From contig JALWTX010000022.1 of assembly GCA_026993355.1 (NCBI GenBank), positions 62,001-126,000 on the forward strand: a DNA stretch of 64,000 nt, written 5' to 3'. The notes beneath the pieces were generated by a model, which did no database searches, was not told where the DNA came from, and saw only the letters and a list, made by a program, of their open reading frames with translations. The position numbers and the translations under genes were made by a program. Positions 53,011-62,160 of this stretch are shown piece after piece. Within the stretch, counting starts at the first letter, position 1. Every line of letters begins with the position of its first letter. This DNA comes from Flavobacteriales bacterium (GTDB lineage Bacteria > Bacteroidota > Bacteroidia > Flavobacteriales > Flavobacteriaceae).

Positions 53011-54216
53011 ATGAAAGATATATATATAGTAAAAGGTTACAGATCAGCTGTGGGCAAAGCCAAAAAAGGCAGTTTTAAAAACTACCGTCCCGATGATTTA
53101 TCAGCTGATGTTATCAAGTACATGATAAAAGAAATCACTGAAGAATCCGGTGGCAAATTCAATCCTGAAATGATTGATGATGTCATCGTAGGTAATGCCA
53201 TGCCCGAAGCCCAACAAGGTTTGAACATGGGGCGTATGATAAGTTTAATGGGATTGGATACTATTAAAGTTCCCGGACAAATTATGAATCGTTTTTGTGC
53301 CAGTGGTTTGGAAACTATTGCTACAGCTGTAGCAAAAATAAATGCAGGTCATGCCGATATTGTCTTAGCAGGTGGTGCTGAAAGTATGTCCATGGTGCCA
53401 ATGGGTGGTTTTAAACCGGCTTTGGCTTATAGTGTCGTCAAAAATGGTCATCCCGATTGGTATTGGGGAATGGGCTTAACAGCCGAAGAAGTGGCTAAAG
53501 AATACCATATTAGTCGCGAAGAGCAAGATGAATTTGCTTATGAGTCGCACCAAAAAGCCATTCGTGCCATTAAAGAAGGACGTTTTAAAAATCAAATTGT
53601 CCCGGTTGAAGTCGAAGAAATTTACTACGATGCCAAAACCGGCAAAAAGAAAAGTAAAAAGTTTGTAATGGATACCGATGAAGGACCCCGAGCCGATACA
53701 ACCTTGGAAAAATTGGCTAAATTGAAACCTGTTTTTGCAAAAAATGGGACTGTAACAGCCGGTAATTCTTCACAAACTTCAGATGGTGCAGCATATGTTA
53801 TGGTTATGTCCAAAGAAAAAATGGAAGAATTAGGCCTCAAACCTTATGCCCGTTTGGTCGATTATGCAGTGGTTGGCGTACCGCCACGTATTATGGGTAT
53901 CGGCCCGTTATACGCCATTCCCAAAGTGCTTGAGAAAGCAGGTATGACATTAGATGATATTGACTTAATTGAACTTAATGAAGCTTTTGCTTCACAATCC
54001 GTTGCCGTTATTAAAGGTTTAGGATTAGATAAAAATAAAGTGAACATCAACGGAGGTGCGATAGCCTTAGGACATCCTCTAGGTATGACCGGAGCTAAAT
54101 TAACCGTTCAAGTTTTAGACGAATTAAAACAAACAGGCGGACGATATGGTATGGTAACTATGTGTGTGGGTGCCGGACAAGGTGCTGCCGGTATTTTCGA
54201 ATTATTAGACAGATAA
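53011..54216 (+). CDS. Acetyl-CoA C-acyltransferase (thiolase)
   Basis: MNRFCASGLETIATA, GGAESMSMVPMGG, NEAFASQSVAVIKGLGL, NINGGAIALGHPLGMTGAKL, CVGAGQGAAGIFE. Confidence 0.95.
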   Translation: MKDIYIVKGYRSAVGKAKKGSFKNYRPDDLSADVIKYMIKEITEESGGKFNPEMIDDVIVGNAMPEAQQGLNMGRMISLMGLDTIKVPGQIMNRFCASGLETIATAVAKINAGHADIVLAGGAESMSMVPMGGFKPALAYSVVKNGHPDWYWGMGLTAEEVAKEYHISREEQDEFAYESHQKAIRAIKEGRFKNQIVPVEVEEIYYDAKTGKKKSKKFVMDTDEGPRADTTLEKLAKLKPVFAKNGTVTAGNSSQTSDGAAYVMVMSKEKMEELGLKPYARLVDYAVVGVPPRIMGIGPLYAIPKVLEKAGMTLDDIDLIELNEAFASQSVAVIKGLGLDKNKVNINGGAIALGHPLGMTGAKLTVQVLDELKQTGGRYGMVTMCVGAGQGAAGIFELLDR

Positions 54217-54222
54217 AAATAA

Positions 54223-54258
54223 AACAGGATTTGTGACAAGAACAGCACAAATCCTGTT
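54223..54258 (+). terminator. Hairpin after thiolase gene
   Basis: AACAGGATTTGTG / CACAAATCCTGTT, 13-bp perfect stem; weak T-run. Confidence 0.65.
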
Positions 54259-54272
54259 ATAATAATACACTA

Positions 54273-54292
54273 TTATTATGCATGCATAATAA
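54273..54292. promoter_or_regulatory. Second MarR-operator-like palindrome, upstream of acyl-CoA dehydrogenase
   Basis: TTATTATGCATGCATAATAA, perfect 20-bp palindrome matching the core of the marR site. Confidence 0.75.
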
Positions 54293-54332
54293 GTTATTTT
54301 AAAAATAAAAATTAAGTTAAAAATTTATAAAA

Positions 54333-56141
54333 ATGAAAAAAGGAGCAGATTTTATAATCAAAGAGTACAAACCCGATGAAATCTTTACATTAGATGATTT
54401 GTCGGAAGAACAAAAAATGATGGCTGATGCTGTCAAAGAATTTGCAGATCGTGAAATGTGGCCGGTAAAACCTCGTTTTGAGCAACATGATTATCAATTG
54501 GTTTGGGATCTGATGAAAAAAGCCGGTGAAATGGGCTTTTTAGCCATAGGTATTCCTGAACAATACAATGGAATGGGAATGGATTTTGTCTCTACCATGC
54601 TGGCATGTGATAGAATTTCCGGAGTAACCGGATCATTTGCAACAGCTTATGGCGCCCATACAGGTATTGGTATGATGCCTATTTTCTTATACGGAACTGA
54701 AGAACAAAAAGCTAAATACTTACCCAAATTATCTACTGGCGAATGGATCGGTGCCTATGCCTTGACCGAACCAACGGCCGGATCTGATGCCAATGCAGGA
54801 AAAACAACCGCTGAATTGTCAGAAGATGGTAAATATTGGATTATAAACGGCCAAAAAATGTGGATAAGTAATGCCGGTTTTGCCCATACCTTTATTGTTT
54901 TTGCCAAAGTGGTCGAAAATGGTAAAAAAGATGAGCGTTTATCCGCTTTTATTTTTGAATATGACCCCGAAAATCCGAATGGTTTTAAATTAGGCGAAGA
55001 AGAAAAAAAATTAGGTATTCGTTCCTCTTCAACCCGTCAAATATTTTTCTCCGATACAAAAATTCCGGTTGAAAATATGCTTGGCAAACGGCAAGAAGGC
55101 TTCAAAATTGCCCTTAATGTCTTAAACATTGGTCGTATAAAATTATCAGCCGGTATAGTGGATAGTATGCGACGTATCATTACCGAAAGTATTCAATATG
55201 CCAATGAACGCAAGCAATTTGGACAACCTATTATTAATTTTGGCGCTATTAAAAAGAAAATTGCCGAAATGGCTACCAAAGCTTACGTATCTGAATCCGG
55301 AATTTATCGTGCAGCCAAGGATATTTCTGATCGCATTGCCGAGCATAAAGCCAATGGCATGAGTGAAGAAGCAGCAGAAAAGAAAGCTTTTGAAGAATAT
55401 GCCATTGAAGCCGCTATTTTAAAAGTATATGTTTCTGACAGAGCGCAAGAAGTGTCCGATGAAGGTATTCAGATTTTTGGCGGAATGGGCTTTTCTGAAG
55501 AAATGCCAATGGAAAGTTGGTGGCGCGATGCCCGTATCACCCGTATTTATGAGGGGACCAATGAAATCAACCGTTTATTAACGGTAAGTATGATGTTACG
55601 TAAAGCTTTAAAAGGTGAATTGGATTTATTGGGCCCGGCTAAAGCCGTTGCCGGTGAATGGATGGGAATTCCATCATTTGACAAACCGGAATTTAAAAAT
55701 CCATTAGACGAAGAGTTAGAACTTGTCAATCGCCTAAAAAAGGTCTTTTTAATGATTGCCGGTACAGGAGCCCAAAAATTTGGAGATAAATTGGGCGGAC
55801 AACAGCAATTGGTTTTAGATGCTGCCGATATCTTGATCGAAATTTATATGGCCGAAAGTACCATTTTGGCAACGCAAAAGAAATTGATGCAAAATGATGA
55901 TGCCGATTATAGTGCAGAAATTGCGATGAGTAAACTCAATCTGTTCAATGCAGTTGAAAAAGTTAAATTCAAAGCTACAGAAGCAATATACTCCATTGCT
56001 GAAGGTGATGAACTTAAAATGATGCTTATGGGTGTTAAACGTTTTACCAAATATAATAACACCCCTAAACTTAATGAGTTAAGAAGAACTATTGCCAAAA
56101 AAGTAAGAGAAGATAATAGATATAGCTTTAATGGGTATTAA
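54333..56141 (+). CDS. Acyl-CoA dehydrogenase
   Basis: ALTEPTAGSDANAGKTTAELSEDGKYWIINGQKMWISNAGFAHTFIVFAK, ANERKQFGQPI, GMGFSEEMPMESWWRDARITRIYEGTNEINR. Confidence 0.94.
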   Translation: MKKGADFIIKEYKPDEIFTLDDLSEEQKMMADAVKEFADREMWPVKPRFEQHDYQLVWDLMKKAGEMGFLAIGIPEQYNGMGMDFVSTMLACDRISGVTGSFATAYGAHTGIGMMPIFLYGTEEQKAKYLPKLSTGEWIGAYALTEPTAGSDANAGKTTAELSEDGKYWIINGQKMWISNAGFAHTFIVFAKVVENGKKDERLSAFIFEYDPENPNGFKLGEEEKKLGIRSSSTRQIFFSDTKIPVENMLGKRQEGFKIALNVLNIGRIKLSAGIVDSMRRIITESIQYANERKQFGQPIINFGAIKKKIAEMATKAYVSESGIYRAAKDISDRIAEHKANGMSEEAAEKKAFEEYAIEAAILKVYVSDRAQEVSDEGIQIFGGMGFSEEMPMESWWRDARITRIYEGTNEINRLLTVSMMLRKALKGELDLLGPAKAVAGEWMGIPSFDKPEFKNPLDEELELVNRLKKVFLMIAGTGAQKFGDKLGGQQQLVLDAADILIEIYMAESTILATQKKLMQNDDADYSAEIAMSKLNLFNAVEKVKFKATEAIYSIAEGDELKMMLMGVKRFTKYNNTPKLNELRRTIAKKVREDNRYSFNGY

Positions 56142-56184
56142 CCAAAAGCGTAGTAGTTAGTTGTCTATTTGTTTTGATTAACAT

Positions 56185-56213
56185 AAAGCACAGATTTTTT
56201 TCTGTGCTTTTTT
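56185..56213 (+). terminator. Rho-independent terminator after acyl-CoA dehydrogenase
   Basis: AAAGCACAGATTTTTTTCTGTGCTTTTTT. Confidence 0.85.
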
Positions 56214-56290
56214 ATAAATTATGTTGATAATCATTTTATATAAAATTTTATTTCAGTAAATTTGAAAGGAATTTATAAAAAAATACAATT

Positions 56291-57232
56291 ATGAATAAAA
56301 AAGTAACCATTATTGGTGCCGGTAATGTAGGTGCTACTGTAGCAGATGTTGTCGCTAAAAAAAATATTGTAAATGAAGTTGTCTTAATTGATATTAAACC
56401 CAACTTTGCAGAAGGTAAAGCCTTAGATATTTGGGAGTCATCGCATATTAATTACTTTGACACCAAAGTAAAAGGATATACCGATGATTATGCTAAAACA
56501 GCCGATTCTGATGTCGTTGTCATAACTTCAGGTGTGCCCAGAAAACCCGGTATGAGCCGTGACGATTTAATTGGGATTAATGCCAAAATAATGAAAGAAG
56601 TATCCCAAAAGGCATATGAATATTCGCCTAATGCCAAATTTATTATTGTTGCTAACCCACTGGATGTTATGACATATACCGCCTATTTGGCAACCGGTTT
56701 GCCACGTACTCAAGTTTTTGGTATGGCAGGCGTATTAGACACCGGTAGATTTGAAGCATTTATTGCTGAAGAATTAAATGTATCACCAAAAGATGTCAAC
56801 GCCATGTTATTGGGTGGTCATGGCGATACTATGGTGCCACTTCCCCGTTTAACCAGCGTTTCGGGCATTCCGTTACCGGAATTGATGGATGCCGCAACGA
56901 TTGAAAGATTAGTAGAAAGAACCAAAAAAGGCGGTGGCGAAATTGTTAAATTATTAGGTACTTCTGCTTGGTATGCGCCGGGAGCTGCTGCTGCCGAAAT
57001 GGTGGAAGCCGTTGTCTTAAACTCCCATCGTGTCTTGCCTGTTTGTGTAATGCTCGAAGGCGAATATGGTTTGGACAATGTGGCATTAGGTGTGCCTGTC
57101 AAATTGGGGTATAACGGCATTGAAGAAATTATAGAGCTCAAATTAACCGATGAAGAAATGAAATTGATGGAAACATCAGCCAATCATGTCAAAGCAGTCA
57201 TGAAAGTTTTAGATGATTTAAAATTGTTTTAA
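56291..57232 (+). CDS. mdh: Malate dehydrogenase
   Basis: KVTIIGAGNVGATVADVVA, VVITSGVPRKPGMSRDDLIGINAKI, VANPLDVMTYTAYLATGLPRTQVFGMAGVLD, LGGHGDTMVPLPR. Confidence 0.95.
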   Translation: MNKKVTIIGAGNVGATVADVVAKKNIVNEVVLIDIKPNFAEGKALDIWESSHINYFDTKVKGYTDDYAKTADSDVVVITSGVPRKPGMSRDDLIGINAKIMKEVSQKAYEYSPNAKFIIVANPLDVMTYTAYLATGLPRTQVFGMAGVLDTGRFEAFIAEELNVSPKDVNAMLLGGHGDTMVPLPRLTSVSGIPLPELMDAATIERLVERTKKGGGEIVKLLGTSAWYAPGAAAAEMVEAVVLNSHRVLPVCVMLEGEYGLDNVALGVPVKLGYNGIEEIIELKLTDEEMKLMETSANHVKAVMKVLDDLKLF

Positions 57233-57257
57233 TAATTTTTTTTAATAATCAGCACAT

Positions 57258-57283
57258 AAGCCGGAAATATTTCCGGCTTTTTT
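57258..57283 (+). terminator. Rho-independent terminator after mdh
   Basis: AAGCCGGAAATATTTCCGGCTTTTTT. Confidence 0.85.
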
Positions 57284-57351
57284 ATTATTCATCAGTTTAT
57301 TTCATATATTTTTCATTATATTTATAGTCATAAACATAAAAAAATACCACT

Positions 57352-59472
57352 ATGAAAATTTATGATAACAAACACATTAAAAATGTTGCCTTTGTTGGCG
57401 CCCACGGCAGTGGCAAGACCACGCTTGCCGAAACAATGTTATACGAAGCCGGTTTATTAAAACGACGTGGTAGTGTAGAAAACAAAAATACGGTTTCGGA
57501 TTTTACGGAAATAGAAAAAGAAAGACAAACATCAATTTTTGCGACACCTTTACATACTGAATGGCGAAATTATAAAATAAATATTATAGATACCCCCGGA
57601 CTGGACGATTTTATTGGCGAAATTATTTCGGCCATGCGTGTGTCCGAAACGGCCTTAATGGTTATAAACGGTCAGCATGGGGTAGAAGTAGGCACCGAAA
57701 TTATATGGAATTATATCAATCGTTTTAACCGGCCAACTGTTTTTGTCATCAACCAAATAGACCACCCGGATGTAGATTTTGAAGAAGCTTATAACAGTAT
57801 TGTAGATTTGGTGGGAAAAAATGCGGTAAAAATACAATTTCCTCATAAAATGCCGGATGGACGACCGGCTATTATCGATGTATTAAAAATGAAAATGTAT
57901 GTTTTTGGTCCGGAAGGTGGCAAGCCTGAAAAACATGACATTCCTGATGAACATAAAGAATTGGCTGAAATGCTTCATAATGAATTAGTTGAAAAAGCAG
58001 CAGAAAATGAAGAAGAGTTAATGGAGCTCTTTTTTGAAAAAGGCAGTCTGAATGAAGATGAAATGAAAAAAGGCATCAAAAAAGGAATGTTAAACTTAGA
58101 ATTATTTCCGGTATTTATTATGTCGGCTTTAAATGATATGGGTAGTGGCCGGTTAATGGGTTTTATAGACAATGTAACGCCTTCGGCATTGGATATGCCG
58201 GCTGAGCAAAGTTTGGAGGGAGAGATTATTGAACCCAAACTTGATGCCGATCCTTCCATATTTGTTTTTAAAACAAAATATGAACCAAATGTTGGAAAAA
58301 TCAGTTATTTTAAAGTAAAATCCGGTGAAATTAAAACAGGGGACAAGCTTTTAAATACCCGTACGGGTGAATTAGAAAATTTGGGACAATTATATATTAT
58401 TAATGGTAAATTACGGGAGCCAGTAGATAAATTAGTAGCAGGGGATATTGGGGCAGTGATTAAACTTAAAACAACTGAAACAAGTGATAGCTTATCAGCC
58501 CCGGAACATAAAATAAGCTTTAAACCGATTCAGTTTCCTGCACCCAGAATTCGAAAAGTTGTAAAAGCTGCAAACAAAAATGAAGAAGAAAAATTGCAAG
58601 AAGCACTGAAAAAAATTCACAGCCAAGATCCGACAGTTGTCGTAACCTATGACAAAGAAATGAAACAGCAGATTTTGGGTTGTCAAGGTGAATTGCATTT
58701 GGCTATCGTCGATTGGTTACTACAAAAAGAATATGGCATTAAAGCTATTTTTGAAAAACCGCGTATTTCCTACCGTGAAACCATTCAACGTTCAGCATCT
58801 GCCAGTTATCGCCATAAAAAACAATCGGGGGGTGCCGGGCAGTTTGGCGAGGTGCATCTGAAAATAGAACCATATTATGAAGGCATGCCCGATCCGGACA
58901 GCTTTCCTGTAAGAGGCAAAGAAGAAGAAAAATTACCTTGGGGCGGCACTTTGCAATTTATCAACTCTATTGTTGGTGGTGTAATTGATGCCCGTTATTT
59001 ACCTTCCATCAAAAAAGGAATTTTAGAAGTGATGGAAGCCGGTCCTTTGACAAAATCCCCGGTTAGAGATGTACGGGTAATTGTTTATGATGGTAAAATG
59101 CATCCGGTCGATTCTAATGATATTTCTTTTAAAATAGCAGGAGCCAATGCTTTTAAACAAGCTTTTTTAGATGCCAACCCAAAATTGCTTGAACCTATTC
59201 AGGAAGTTACAGTGAAAATGCCTGAAGAAATGATGGGAAATGTGATGACGGACTTGCAAAGCCGGCGAGCCATAATTATGGGAATGGAAACTGCAGGAAA
59301 ATATCAAAAAATTAAAGCACGGGTTCCTTTAGCAGAAATGTATCGCTATTCAACCAGTTTGCGCTCCTTAACCCAAGGACGTGGAACTTTCACATCTGAA
59401 TTTGCCGGATATGAAATGGTCCCTCAAAATATTCAAGAAGAATTGATTAAACAAAATAAAGACGAAGCCTAA
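57352..59472 (+). CDS. Elongation factor G paralog (EF-G2-like) with degenerate GTPase motifs
   Basis: GAHGSGKTT P-loop, DTPGLDDF (canonical DTPGHVDF), NQID (canonical NKxD), ERQTSI (canonical ERGITI); domain IV RISYRETIQRSASASYRHKKQSGGAGQFGEV, C-terminal SLRSLTQGRGTFTSEFAGYEMVP. Confidence 0.92.
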   Translation: MKIYDNKHIKNVAFVGAHGSGKTTLAETMLYEAGLLKRRGSVENKNTVSDFTEIEKERQTSIFATPLHTEWRNYKINIIDTPGLDDFIGEIISAMRVSETALMVINGQHGVEVGTEIIWNYINRFNRPTVFVINQIDHPDVDFEEAYNSIVDLVGKNAVKIQFPHKMPDGRPAIIDVLKMKMYVFGPEGGKPEKHDIPDEHKELAEMLHNELVEKAAENEEELMELFFEKGSLNEDEMKKGIKKGMLNLELFPVFIMSALNDMGSGRLMGFIDNVTPSALDMPAEQSLEGEIIEPKLDADPSIFVFKTKYEPNVGKISYFKVKSGEIKTGDKLLNTRTGELENLGQLYIINGKLREPVDKLVAGDIGAVIKLKTTETSDSLSAPEHKISFKPIQFPAPRIRKVVKAANKNEEEKLQEALKKIHSQDPTVVVTYDKEMKQQILGCQGELHLAIVDWLLQKEYGIKAIFEKPRISYRETIQRSASASYRHKKQSGGAGQFGEVHLKIEPYYEGMPDPDSFPVRGKEEEKLPWGGTLQFINSIVGGVIDARYLPSIKKGILEVMEAGPLTKSPVRDVRVIVYDGKMHPVDSNDISFKIAGANAFKQAFLDANPKLLEPIQEVTVKMPEEMMGNVMTDLQSRRAIIMGMETAGKYQKIKARVPLAEMYRYSTSLRSLTQGRGTFTSEFAGYEMVPQNIQEELIKQNKDEA

Positions 59473-59490
59473 TTAATTTGTTTTTATGAT

Positions 59491-59518
59491 AAGGCAGCCA
59501 ATGGCTGCCTTATTTTTT
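59491..59518 (+). terminator. Rho-independent terminator after EF-G paralog
   Basis: AAGGCAGCCAATGGCTGCCTTATTTTTT. Confidence 0.8.
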
Positions 59519-59614
59519 GCTATATATTCAACTGACAAAATATTTTTATGGTAAAAATTTGATTTGAATAGGCTTTTGTTGTATTTTTAAGAAAAATTAT
59601 TAAAACATTTTGCT

Positions 59615-59923
59615 ATGAATGAAATTTTAAACTTTATCCATGACAATATACAAATGATATATATTGTCATTTTAATGGTATTTGTCGGTATAGAAATCAT
59701 CAGTCATGTGCCCGCTGTGTTGCATACCCCTTTAATGTCGGGAGCCAATGCCATACATGGTGTTGTAATTATAGGAGCAATTTTGGTTATGCTACACATG
59801 GATCCTACAAACAAACCAGGTTTAGCCATAGGTTTTGTAGCCGTTGTATTGGGAACTCTCAATGTCGTTGGTGGTTTTGTGGTAACCGACAGAATGCTAG
59901 ATATGTTTAAAACTAAAAAATAA
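59615..59923 (+). CDS. NAD(P) transhydrogenase alpha subunit, membrane part (PntAB-type)
   Basis: VFVGIEIISHVPAVLHTPLMSGANAIHGVVIIGAILVM, LGTLNVVGGFVVTDRMLDMFK. Confidence 0.93.
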   Translation: MNEILNFIHDNIQMIYIVILMVFVGIEIISHVPAVLHTPLMSGANAIHGVVIIGAILVMLHMDPTNKPGLAIGFVAVVLGTLNVVGGFVVTDRMLDMFKTKK

Positions 59924-59927
59924 AAAA

Positions 59928-61325
59928 ATGGAAACAGCTTTACTCGATATTTTATACTTATTGGCCTCCATTGGCTTTATTGTCGGACTCAAAATGTTAG
60001 GAAGTCCAAAAACAGCCAGAAAAGGAAATTTTTATTCGGCCATCGGAATGACTTTAGCCATATTAGGGACAATTTTTATTTATCCTAAAATAGCCCATTT
60101 GACCATTCCCGGTTTTGTATATGCCTTAATTTTTACGGCCATATTAATCGGAACAGTTATAGGATGGGGGATAGCAAAAAGAGTAGAAATGACAAAAATG
60201 CCGGAATTGGTTTCTTTTTTCAATGGTATGGGTGGTGCGACAGCTGCATTAATCGGTTTAATGGAGTTTGAACACAATATCGGACATGCTTCTAAAATGT
60301 CTATGATAGTAGCCGGTTTGGTTATTGGTAGTATTTCATTTGCCGGTAGTATGATCGCTTGGGCAAAATTAAGTGGAAAGCTCAGAAAACCAGTTAGATT
60401 GCCTCAATATAATATATTAAATACCTTATTGGCTATTTTGATTATTATTTTTGGTATTTACATAGTGGCAGCACAAGTCAACAATCCATTGTACATTTAC
60501 AGCCTTTTTGCCTTAGCCATTATTTACGGCGTTTTATTTGTTTTACCTATTGGCGGTGCTGATATGCCGGTTGTTATCTCATTATTAAATTCATTTACCG
60601 GATTGGCGGCTGCATTCGGCGGATTTTTGTATGATAATATGGCCATGCTAACCGGCGGGATTCTTGTTGGTTCGGCAGGAACTATTTTAACGGTAGCAAT
60701 GACAAAAGCAATGAACCGCTCATTGACAGCTGTCATATTTGGCGCTTTTGGTGAAGGAAGTAAACATGCAGATAGTAAGGAAAAAATTAAAGGGAATATA
60801 AAAGAAGCCGGTCCGAGTGATGCTGCCATACTCCTTAATTATGCCAATAAAGTTATCATTGTGCCGGGTTATGGGTTAGCAGTTGCACAGGCCCAACATG
60901 TCTTGCATGAACTCGAAGAGTTATTAGCAAAAAAAGGCGTTGATGTTAAATATGCTATTCACCCTGTAGCCGGCAGGATGCCCGGTCATATGAACGTACT
61001 GTTAGCTGAAGCCAATGTAGATTATGACAAATTAGTGGATATGGATGACATCAATAATGAATTTCCGAATACCGATGTTGTCTTGGTTGTTGGTGCAAAT
61101 GATGTGGTAAATCCGGCGGCTCATAATGATCCGAACAGTCCGATTTATGGGATGCCCATTTTGGAAGTTGATAAAGCTAAAAATATCATTGTTAACAAAC
61201 GAAGTATGAAACCGGGCTATGCAGGTATTGAAAATGAACTGTTTTATAATCCGAAAACTTCCATGTTATTTGGTGATGCCAAATCTGCATTAACAAAAGT
61301 AGTCCAAGAATTGAAAAATATGTAA
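59928..61325 (+). CDS. pntB: NAD(P) transhydrogenase subunit beta
   Basis: FFNGMGGATAALIGLMEF, VIIVPGYGLAVAQAQHVLHELEELL, HPVAGRMPGHMNVLLAEANV, VGANDVVNPAAHNDPNSPIYGMPILEVDKAK. Confidence 0.96.
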   Translation: METALLDILYLLASIGFIVGLKMLGSPKTARKGNFYSAIGMTLAILGTIFIYPKIAHLTIPGFVYALIFTAILIGTVIGWGIAKRVEMTKMPELVSFFNGMGGATAALIGLMEFEHNIGHASKMSMIVAGLVIGSISFAGSMIAWAKLSGKLRKPVRLPQYNILNTLLAILIIIFGIYIVAAQVNNPLYIYSLFALAIIYGVLFVLPIGGADMPVVISLLNSFTGLAAAFGGFLYDNMAMLTGGILVGSAGTILTVAMTKAMNRSLTAVIFGAFGEGSKHADSKEKIKGNIKEAGPSDAAILLNYANKVIIVPGYGLAVAQAQHVLHELEELLAKKGVDVKYAIHPVAGRMPGHMNVLLAEANVDYDKLVDMDDINNEFPNTDVVLVVGANDVVNPAAHNDPNSPIYGMPILEVDKAKNIIVNKRSMKPGYAGIENELFYNPKTSMLFGDAKSALTKVVQELKNM

Positions 61326-61331
61326 TATTAT

Positions 61332-62033
61332 ATGCGAAAAATTTTGTGTGCTATTAGCCATAAAAAATATCCGGCTAATAGGCTTGTCCGTATCAAAAAT
61401 ATCCGGCCGCAAATATCAAATTTAATTAAAGCAGATTATCCCTATTTGTCTGAAAATGACTTTATTTTAAAAGATTATGTCAACAAATACCGACGAAAAT
61501 ATATCGAACGTCTTTTAAAACAAGAAAATAGGGAACTTAATCAGTTACAACAATCTATTTTAGATAAAATTAGTCAAAATAAAATTGTCAGTCAAGATAT
61601 AGAACCAATATTAGATGAAAAACTAACCTTGGGGCAAAAAATTGCTGATAAAGTAGCTGCTTTTGGTGGTAGCTGGACTTTTATATTATTCTTTAGCCTT
61701 TTTCTTTTTTTATGGATGGGCGTTAATGTATGGTTTTTAACCAAACCATTTGATCCTTATCCATTTATATTACTTAATTTGGCTCTATCCACTTTAGCGT
61801 CTATTCAAGCACCGATTATTATGATGAGTCAGAACCGGCAAGAAGAGAAAGACCGGTTAAGAGGAGAACACGATTTTCAAGTTAATTTAAAATCCGAAAT
61901 CGAAATCCAATTATTACACGAAAAAGTTGATTATTTAATCAGTCAACAAAATGAGAGGTTAATTAAGTTACAGGAAATTCAATTGGAATATATCGAAGAT
62001 ATTGTCAATAGGCTTGAAAAGAAATGTAAATAA
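61332..62033 (+). CDS. DUF1003 domain membrane protein
   Basis: ADKVAAFGGSWTFILFFSLFLFLWMGVNVWFL...FDPYPFILLNLALSTLASIQAPIIMMSQNRQEEKDRLRGEHDFQVNLKSEIEI. Confidence 0.9.
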   Translation: MRKILCAISHKKYPANRLVRIKNIRPQISNLIKADYPYLSENDFILKDYVNKYRRKYIERLLKQENRELNQLQQSILDKISQNKIVSQDIEPILDEKLTLGQKIADKVAAFGGSWTFILFFSLFLFLWMGVNVWFLTKPFDPYPFILLNLALSTLASIQAPIIMMSQNRQEEKDRLRGEHDFQVNLKSEIEIQLLHEKVDYLISQQNERLIKLQEIQLEYIEDIVNRLEKKCK

Positions 62034-62160
62034 TCTGTTTTTAACTTGAAATTTTGATAAAAATTCGCTATTAATTCAAAATATATTATATAAATTTTAA
62101 CGCGACAATTTTAATAGAATTAAATTTCTTTTTACTATTTTTGGCAAAAAATAAACCAAT

